In this document: positions 58,411 through 64,000 of the stretch, piece by piece
Position numbering within the stretch: position 1 is the first letter of the stretch
Layout: each line of letters opens with the position of its first letter
Source of the DNA: Companilactobacillus paralimentarius DSM 13238 = JCM 10415
GTDB lineage: Bacteria; Bacillota; Bacilli; Lactobacillales; Lactobacillaceae
DNA: 64,000 nt
Assembly: GCF_001434985.1 (NCBI RefSeq)
Contig: NZ_AZES01000117.1
Coordinates: 52,762-116,761, forward strand
Direction of reading: 5' to 3'
Made by a program: the position numbers and the translations under genes
The notes under the pieces: generated by a model
The model's database searches: none
The model's input: the letters and a program-made list of their open reading frames with translations, nothing else
What the model was told of the DNA's origin: nothing

Positions 58411-58604
58411 AAATTTACCTCCCATTTTTCAAATTCATTATAGTGCTGACTTGGTAACAGCGGAAGTTCTTCATTTGTATATAAATTGTTTAAAACATGT
58501 AAATTTTATAAAAGTATATTTTACAGAAAGTTAATCGTTAATTTACATTGCTTTGTTAATCTAAGATTGTTCGAAAAAATGAAATAGAAAGTTGGGAGTT
58601 AGTT

Positions 58605-59648
58605 ATGAAAAAAGGGCGATTATTAACCGCTTTTCTAGGGGTATTTTTATTATTAACCGGTGTCTTAGCTGGTTGTTCTTCAAAGAGTTCAGCTTCACCA
58701 AAAGCTGGTAGTAACAGCAGCAAGGAAATCACAATGGTTTTCTATCCAAATGAATCAGCTAAAAACTTCAGTGCTTCAAGAAAAGCATTGAAGGAAGAAT
58801 TACACAAGGCAACTGGTAAGAAAATTAATATTCAAACAACTACAGATTACAATATTGCCATTGAAGCTATTGCTTCAGGTAAGGCTCAATTAGCATTTAT
58901 GGGTGCGGATGGTTATATTCAAGCACATGCTAAGAATGAAAAAGTTGTTCCATTGCTTCTCCAATCAGGTCCTGATGGTACAACTAAGGGTGCCAGTTAC
59001 CGTTCATATTTGATGGTTCAAAAAGATAAAGCAGACCAATACAAAAAAGACGGCAAGTACAGTATTGATAACATTAAAGGTAAGAAAGCATCATTTGTTT
59101 CAACAAGTTCAACTTCAGGTTTCGCCGTACCAACAGATGAAATTCAAAAGCATTTTAAATTAAAAAACAAAGACCAATTATCAGAAGGTGGCAAATTCTT
59201 CGATAAAGTTCTTTACGGTAGTACTCACCCAGGTTCAGCTATTAACTTACTAAAAGGTGATGCCGACGTTGCTGCATTTGACGATGGTGATCTTACACCA
59301 TTCCTAAAAGTTACATCCGGTAGTTATGACAAGGTTGGTTCAACATTTACTGTAAGAAGTGATGCTGATGCACCATTCGCAGAATTCAAAGGTAAGGAAT
59401 TAGTTAACCTTTCAGTATTGCCAGTACAAAATGGACCTTTCGTTGTAAATTCAAAAGCTCTAAGTAAAGATGATATTGACGCAATCGCAAAACACTTTAC
59501 ATCAAAAGATATTACAAATAATAAAGACCTATTTTCTGACGGAAAAGGTAAAACACCAACTCTATGGCAAAAGAAAACAGACAAAACTGTTCTTCTAAAA
59601 GTTGATGATGAATGGTACAAACCTACTCATGAACTAGTTGGTAAATAA
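58605..59648 (+). CDS. phnD: Phosphonate ABC transporter substrate-binding lipoprotein
   Basis: This 347-aa lipoprotein has a signal peptide with lipobox LAGC, so Cys24 is the lipidated residue. A low-complexity Ser/Lys linker follows. The mature part fits PhnD: VFYPNESAKNF, AQLAFMGADGYI, FVSTSSTSGFAVP and LYGSTHPGSAINLLKGDADVAAFDD. It captures phosphonates outside the membrane. With phnX and phnW downstream, the likely ligand is 2-aminoethylphosphonate. ATG 58605 follows GGGAG. It is the first gene of a six-gene operon; no clear promoter or Pho-box is visible in the 194-bp gap before it. Confidence 0.92.
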   Translation: MKKGRLLTAFLGVFLLLTGVLAGCSSKSSASPKAGSNSSKEITMVFYPNESAKNFSASRKALKEELHKATGKKINIQTTTDYNIAIEAIASGKAQLAFMGADGYIQAHAKNEKVVPLLLQSGPDGTTKGASYRSYLMVQKDKADQYKKDGKYSIDNIKGKKASFVSTSSTSGFAVPTDEIQKHFKLKNKDQLSEGGKFFDKVLYGSTHPGSAINLLKGDADVAAFDDGDLTPFLKVTSGSYDKVGSTFTVRSDADAPFAEFKGKELVNLSVLPVQNGPFVVNSKALSKDDIDAIAKHFTSKDITNNKDLFSDGKGKTPTLWQKKTDKTVLLKVDDEWYKPTHELVGK

Positions 59649-59659
59649 AGAGGCGGCCT

Positions 59660-60415
59660 ATGTTAGAAGTTAAGAATTTAGACAAAAGTTACCAAAAAGA
59701 TCATCCAGCTCTAACAAACATATCCTTCAGTGTTAAGCCAGGGACATTTGTGGCTATTATTGGACCATCTGGTGCAGGTAAAACTACAATTTTGAGAAGC
59801 TTGAATCAATTGATTAAAGATGACAATGGAGAAATTCTTCTTGATGGTAGTAATATTCGTTCAGCTAATAAAGCTCAATTAAGAAAATATCGTCGTCAGA
59901 TTGGAATGGTTTTCCAAAATTACAATTTGATTGAGCGATTGACTGTTATTGAAAATGTTTTACATGGACGTTTAGGCTATAAATCAACTTTGGCAGGTGT
60001 TTTCGGCCGATATACTCAAGCTGAAAAAGAAGAGGCCATGTCTTTATTGAAAAAGGTTGGTTTGGAAGACTTTGCATTACAAAGATGTTCTGAATTAAGC
60101 GGTGGTCAAAAACAACGAGTTGGGATTGCCCGTTCTTTGATTCAACATCCAAAAGTCATTTTGTGTGATGAACCGATTGCCTCACTTGATCCAGCATCTG
60201 CACAAACTGTAATGCAATTACTTAAAGATTTAACTGAAGAATACAATTTGATTTGTGTTGCTAATTTACATCAAATAAATATGGCAAAAAAATATGCTGA
60301 TCAAATTATTGGCATTCGTAAAGGACAACTGGTCTTTGATGAGGCCGCTGATTTGTTATCAGAAGATATTTTGAGGACGCTCTATGATCAAGACATTACA
60401 AAGGAGCTTGAATAA
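59660..60415 (+). CDS. phnC: Phosphonate ABC transporter ATP-binding protein
   Basis: PhnC (251 aa) powers phosphonate import. Walker A GPSGAGKTT (near 35-43), Q-loop VFQNYNLIERLTV, signature LSGGQKQRVGIAR (near 148) and Walker B VILCDEPIASLDP are intact. It starts 11 bases after phnD and its stop overlaps the phnE ATG in TAATG, giving tight coupling. Confidence 0.94.
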   Translation: MLEVKNLDKSYQKDHPALTNISFSVKPGTFVAIIGPSGAGKTTILRSLNQLIKDDNGEILLDGSNIRSANKAQLRKYRRQIGMVFQNYNLIERLTVIENVLHGRLGYKSTLAGVFGRYTQAEKEEAMSLLKKVGLEDFALQRCSELSGGQKQRVGIARSLIQHPKVILCDEPIASLDPASAQTVMQLLKDLTEEYNLICVANLHQINMAKKYADQIIGIRKGQLVFDEAADLLSEDILRTLYDQDITKELE

Positions 60416-61206
60416 TGCAATCTTCTGCAAAATATTTAACACGCAAAGGTTGGTATCAAACCGCGATAATCGCAATTATTGGCGGTACCTATATATTAGG
60501 TAGTTGGATTCTAAACTTTGATAATTTAAGCGGACTAATGGCAGTTCCCAGAGCCTTTGGGTGGTTAGGCATAAACTTTCAACCTACAGCTAAGTCAGTA
60601 GAGTATCTACCCAAAATTTGGCAAAAATTGATGCAAACGGTGTTGTTGGCCATTTCTTCAACAGTAGTGGCTGCCATTATTTCCATCTTTGTAGCTCTAA
60701 TTGGTTCTAAAGTCACTGGTATAAATGGCTTTGTTCAATTGATTGTACGTGGAATAGCTTCTTTCTTTAGAAATATTCCATTAGTTGCTTGGTCAATGAT
60801 TTTATTATTTTCATTTAAACAAAGTGATTTTACTGGATTCTTAGCTTTGCTATTAATGTCCATTGGGTTTTTAATTCGTGCTTTTATGGAGATTATTGAA
60901 GATGAGGCGAGTGAGACAATGTTGGCTTTGAAGGCTACAGGAGCAAGCTACTTCCAAGTTATCTTTCAAGCTGTTTTGCCACAAATCTTGCCAAGTGTTC
61001 TAAGTTGGATTCTTTATATGATAGAAAATAATGTTCGTGATGCTACGTTGGTTGGGATTTTGACAGGTACAGGAATTGGATTCATTTTCGATTTGTATTA
61101 CAAGAGCTTTAGATTTGATGCTGCTGGAATGACTGTCTTGTCCATTATTATTGTGGTAATTGGACTGGAATTAATTTCAAATCAAATTAGAAAGGTGATC
61201 TTATGA
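60415..61206 (+). CDS. phnE: Phosphonate ABC transporter permease, first copy
   Basis: This PhnE-type permease (263 aa) has about six helices. The EAA-like cytoplasmic loop is ALKATGASYFQVIFQAVLP (near 172-190), and RGIASFFRNIPLVAW is typical for PhnE. It overlaps phnC by one base and the second permease by four, so both permeases are made together and probably form a heterodimer. Confidence 0.92.
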   Translation: MQSSAKYLTRKGWYQTAIIAIIGGTYILGSWILNFDNLSGLMAVPRAFGWLGINFQPTAKSVEYLPKIWQKLMQTVLLAISSTVVAAIISIFVALIGSKVTGINGFVQLIVRGIASFFRNIPLVAWSMILLFSFKQSDFTGFLALLLMSIGFLIRAFMEIIEDEASETMLALKATGASYFQVIFQAVLPQILPSVLSWILYMIENNVRDATLVGILTGTGIGFIFDLYYKSFRFDAAGMTVLSIIIVVIGLELISNQIRKVIL

Positions 61207-62054
61207 TAGATAGCGAAGATAGGGTTATTAAAAAACCTCAGTTACCAAGTTCACCCAACATTAAACTACATGAGACTAGTTTATCCCGAGTAATGATTTT
61301 ACTAGTATTTGTCTCATTATTGTTGATCACAGGTTTTACACTGACGCATTTGGATACTGCTAACGTGCAGTTAAATGCGGCAGTTAAAGAGTTAACATCA
61401 ACACTCCACCAAATGTTTTTACAACCTAGTACTGGTAGTGATGGATTAGGAGAATTATTACAAGGTTTAGGGATGAGTTTACTCATTTCAATTATGACAA
61501 CCATTATTGGAGCTGTATTTGGATTCTTCTTTGCTGTTCTGGCTTCCAAGAATCTAACCAATGTTTATCTAGGAACAATAATTAGAGTTGTTATGGCCGT
61601 TGTAAGAGCTATTCCAACAATTATCTGGGCTTTGATCTTTTCCATTGTCTGCGGATTAGGATCAACTGCAGCTATTTTAGGTTTAAGTTTCCACAGTGTG
61701 GCCTACTTAACAAAAGCTTATTCAGAGAGTATTGAAGGAATTGATAAATCTACTATTGAATCGCTGGAAGTTACAGGAAGTAAATTTTGGGTGATTGTAT
61801 TTCAAGCTATTTGGCCAACCATCATGGCCTCGTTTGTCTCATGGACATTTATTCGTTTAGAGATTAACTTTGCTAATGCAATTGCCGTTGGTGCAGCCGC
61901 TGGTGCCGGAGGAATTGGATATCAATTATTCGTTGCTAGTGGTATGAGTTTTGATTTCCACGAAGTAGGATTTATCGTTTACTTAATTATTTTAGTAACA
62001 TTTTTGCTTGAGTTTATTGCGGTCAAAATAAGACATTTCTATTTAGATCGTTAA
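61203..62054 (+). CDS. phnE: Phosphonate ABC transporter permease, second copy
   Basis: This second PhnE-like permease (283 aa) has a longer N-terminus of about 40 hydrophilic residues before the first helix. The EAA-like loop is SLEVTGSKFWVIVFQAIWP (near 184-202). RVVMAVVRAIPTIIWALIF matches the family. It begins in the ATGA overlap with the first permease. PhnX follows after 18 bases. Confidence 0.92.
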   Translation: MIDSEDRVIKKPQLPSSPNIKLHETSLSRVMILLVFVSLLLITGFTLTHLDTANVQLNAAVKELTSTLHQMFLQPSTGSDGLGELLQGLGMSLLISIMTTIIGAVFGFFFAVLASKNLTNVYLGTIIRVVMAVVRAIPTIIWALIFSIVCGLGSTAAILGLSFHSVAYLTKAYSESIEGIDKSTIESLEVTGSKFWVIVFQAIWPTIMASFVSWTFIRLEINFANAIAVGAAAGAGGIGYQLFVASGMSFDFHEVGFIVYLIILVTFLLEFIAVKIRHFYLDR

Positions 62055-62072
62055 GTTAGGGAGAGAATTTTT

Positions 62073-62867
62073 ATGATTGAAGCAGTTATTTTCGACTGGG
62101 CGGGAACAACCGTTGACTATGGAAGTTTAGCACCAGTCACCGCATTCAAAAAAGCATTTAAGGATGCCGGAATAGAATTAAGTGATGAAGAAATTCGTCG
62201 AGATATGGGAATGGCTAAGTGGGATCACATTGGCAAAATTCTTAATCTTGATGATGTTAAGCAGCAGTGGCAAGAAAAATATTCAGCATTACCCAACAAT
62301 GATGACCGTAAGAAAATCTACGCCGGTTTTCAACAATCATTGATTCATTATTTGAAAGAATATACAGAGTTGAAATCAGGCGTATTGAAGACTTTTAATT
62401 ATTTGAAGGATTACGGCATTAAAGTTGCAACTACTACTGGTTATACTGCGGAAATGATGAAAATTGTTGAATATAAAGCTGCAGAATATGGTTATACCCC
62501 TGATCTGGTTGTGACATCAGAAGATGTTAATAATCAAGGGCGTCCTTCTCCAGCAATGATCCAATTGATTATGAGAAAATTTAATATTGATGATTCCAAG
62601 AAGGTACTTAAAGTAGGGGATACTTTAGTAGATATTGAAGAAGGTCGTAATGCTGGTGTCAAAACAGTTGGGATAGTCGAAGGCAGTAGTTTAATGGGAT
62701 TATCACAGGTTGAATTTGATGAATTGGATAACGAGCAACAAATTGCTAAACGTAATGAAGTGAAACGCAAATTTGAATCTGTTAATGCTGATTTTATAAT
62801 TGACAGTATTTATGACTTGGTTCAAATTATTGAATATTTAAATGAATCGATGGATAAAAAATGGTAA
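62073..62867 (+). CDS. phnX: Phosphonoacetaldehyde hydrolase
   Basis: PhnX (264 aa) is a HAD-fold enzyme that cleaves the C-P bond of phosphonoacetaldehyde to acetaldehyde and phosphate. Nucleophile Asp8 lies in FDWAGTT, with Ala10 in place of the second Asp as is special to PhnX. Lys49 in GMAKWDHI is the Schiff-base lysine. KVGDTLVDIEEGRNAG near 188 is the magnesium-binding motif. It follows the transporter genes and overlaps phnW by seven bases. Confidence 0.95.
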   Translation: MIEAVIFDWAGTTVDYGSLAPVTAFKKAFKDAGIELSDEEIRRDMGMAKWDHIGKILNLDDVKQQWQEKYSALPNNDDRKKIYAGFQQSLIHYLKEYTELKSGVLKTFNYLKDYGIKVATTTGYTAEMMKIVEYKAAEYGYTPDLVVTSEDVNNQGRPSPAMIQLIMRKFNIDDSKKVLKVGDTLVDIEEGRNAGVKTVGIVEGSSLMGLSQVEFDELDNEQQIAKRNEVKRKFESVNADFIIDSIYDLVQIIEYLNESMDKKW

Positions 62868-63979
62868 AAAAATATTTGCTTCTAACACCCGGACCATTAA
62901 CCACCAGTGAAAAAGTAAAAGGTGCAATGGATTTTGACTACTGTACTTGGGATGATGATTATAAACGAATAACACAGTCATTTCGTCATTCGTTATTAGA
63001 TTTAGCACAAGTCAGTGAAAAAGAATATTCAGCTGTACCGATTCAAGGTAGTGGGACATATGGGGTTGAATCGGTAATTAGTTCGACTATTTCTGACAAC
63101 GATAAATTGTTTATTGCTATTAATGGCGCTTATGGTAAACGTATCAGTGAAATGGCTGACGTTTATGGTATTAAGCATGTTGATTTAGTTGTTGATGAAA
63201 GACAACCAATTACTTTGGAACAGGTCACAAAAGTTTTGGATGAAAATCCAGATGTAACTCATTTTGCAATGATTCATTGTGAAACAACAACTGGAATTCT
63301 AAATCCAATTGAAGAAATTATTCCCAAAGTTAGTGATCGTGGAGTAATTACAATTGTCGATGCAATGAGTAGTTTTGGTGGAGTTCCAATTGACATGAAA
63401 GCTAATAAAATTGATTTCTTGATTAGTAGCTCTAATAAATGTATTCAAGGTGTACCTGGATTTTCATTTGTTATTGCTAGAAGAAGTATTTTAGAAGCCG
63501 CTAAAGGAATTGCTAGAACACTGTCACTTGATCTATATGATCAATATGCTGAAATGGAACGCAATAATGGTAAGTGGAGATTTACTTCACCTACTCATGT
63601 TGTTCATGCTTTTGCAGAAGCTCTAAAAGAGTTGAATGAAGAAGGCGGCGTAGTGGCCCGTCATCAACGTTATGTGAATAATCAAAAGCATTTAGCTGCT
63701 GGTATGGAAGAACTTGGTTTTAAGGTTTTAATAGATAGAAAATTCCAATCACCAATTATCACATCATTTATTTATCCAAGTGATGATTTTGATTTTCATA
63801 AGTTTTATCAAGAATTAAAGGAAGATGGTTTTGTTATTTATCCTGGAAAAATTTCTCAAGTACCGACATTTAGAATTGGTAATATTGGAGAAGTTTACGA
63901 TGAGGACATTACAAAATTATTATTAGCTGTTAAAGAAATCGTTGATAGGACGAATTTACAATTGAAGTGCAACGAGTAA
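62861..63979 (+). CDS. phnW: 2-aminoethylphosphonate--pyruvate transaminase
   Basis: PhnW (372 aa) is a PLP enzyme moving the amino group of 2-aminoethylphosphonate to pyruvate, giving alanine and phosphonoacetaldehyde for PhnX. The PLP lysine is K193 in SSNKCIQG; LTPGPLTTSE opens the protein, and VDAMSSFGG binds the cofactor. The start ATG 62861 is inside the end of phnX. It is the last gene of the operon in the window; the A-rich bases after the stop may begin a terminator cut by the window edge. Confidence 0.95.
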   Translation: MVKKYLLLTPGPLTTSEKVKGAMDFDYCTWDDDYKRITQSFRHSLLDLAQVSEKEYSAVPIQGSGTYGVESVISSTISDNDKLFIAINGAYGKRISEMADVYGIKHVDLVVDERQPITLEQVTKVLDENPDVTHFAMIHCETTTGILNPIEEIIPKVSDRGVITIVDAMSSFGGVPIDMKANKIDFLISSSNKCIQGVPGFSFVIARRSILEAAKGIARTLSLDLYDQYAEMERNNGKWRFTSPTHVVHAFAEALKELNEEGGVVARHQRYVNNQKHLAAGMEELGFKVLIDRKFQSPIITSFIYPSDDFDFHKFYQELKEDGFVIYPGKISQVPTFRIGNIGEVYDEDITKLLLAVKEIVDRTNLQLKCNE

Positions 63980-64000
63980 GAAGAAAATAAAAAAGAACTC

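Overview
The window is a 64 kb stretch of a low-GC Gram-positive chromosome, most likely a lactic acid bacterium of the family Lactobacillaceae. The evidence is AT-rich codon use, the gene order ftsH-hslO-dusB-lysS-tRNAs-clpC-rpoB-rpoC-(comC)-rpsL-rpsG-fusA-S10/spc/alpha operon-ecfA1-ecfA2-ecfT-truA-rplM-rpsI, an rpoB leader of the type known only from lactic acid bacteria, and a zinc-free rpsN/rpmG set. A Companilactobacillus-like genome is plausible, but the species cannot be fixed from the sequence alone.

Layout. 1-4330 holds the end of ftsH, then hslO, dusB and lysS. 4331-5607 holds a 0.5 kb gene-poor stretch and a five-tRNA operon (Val, Leu, Thr, Gly, Pro). 5608-15640 holds clpC, a structured leader, and rpoB-rpoC. 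15724-17194 has an esterase-like hydrolase convergent with a ComC-type prepilin peptidase. 17252-20502 is the str operon, preceded by a possible 42-residue membrane peptide. A CPBP membrane protease gene (minus strand) separates it from the S10-spc-alpha region (22049-35745), which has an S10 leader, an apparent break between adk and infA, and a large branched RNA with a U-tract after rplQ. 35952-40143 holds the ECF transporter core, truA and rplM-rpsI with an L13 leader. These core regions look ordinary and intact.

The accessory half (40200-64000) is a mosaic of small operons. They are: a catabolite-controlled 6-phospho-beta-glucosidase with a GntR/UTRA regulator and a frameshifted RpiB/LacAB-like isomerase; a GNAT acetyltransferase; a DUF218 membrane protein; a HAD phosphatase with a macrodomain protein; an SDR oxidoreductase with an HxlR-like operator; a MarR regulator with a His/Met-rich tail next to an ABC multidrug-type exporter broken by a 14-bp tandem duplication; a zinc-sparing operon (rpmG, C-minus rpsN, a 34-residue basic peptide); fumC-frdA for reductive fumarate metabolism; a Na+/H+ antiporter; a GntR-ABC operon; an aldo/keto reductase; and a complete 2-aminoethylphosphonate uptake and degradation operon (phnD-phnC-phnE-phnE-phnX-phnW).

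There is no CRISPR array, insertion sequence or prophage. I did not find a clearly new multi-gene system. The best second-look items are the 14-bp duplication in the ABC exporter, the His-rich MarR with its twin palindromic operators, the branched RNA after rplQ, the zinc-sparing operon, and the small open frame before rpsL.
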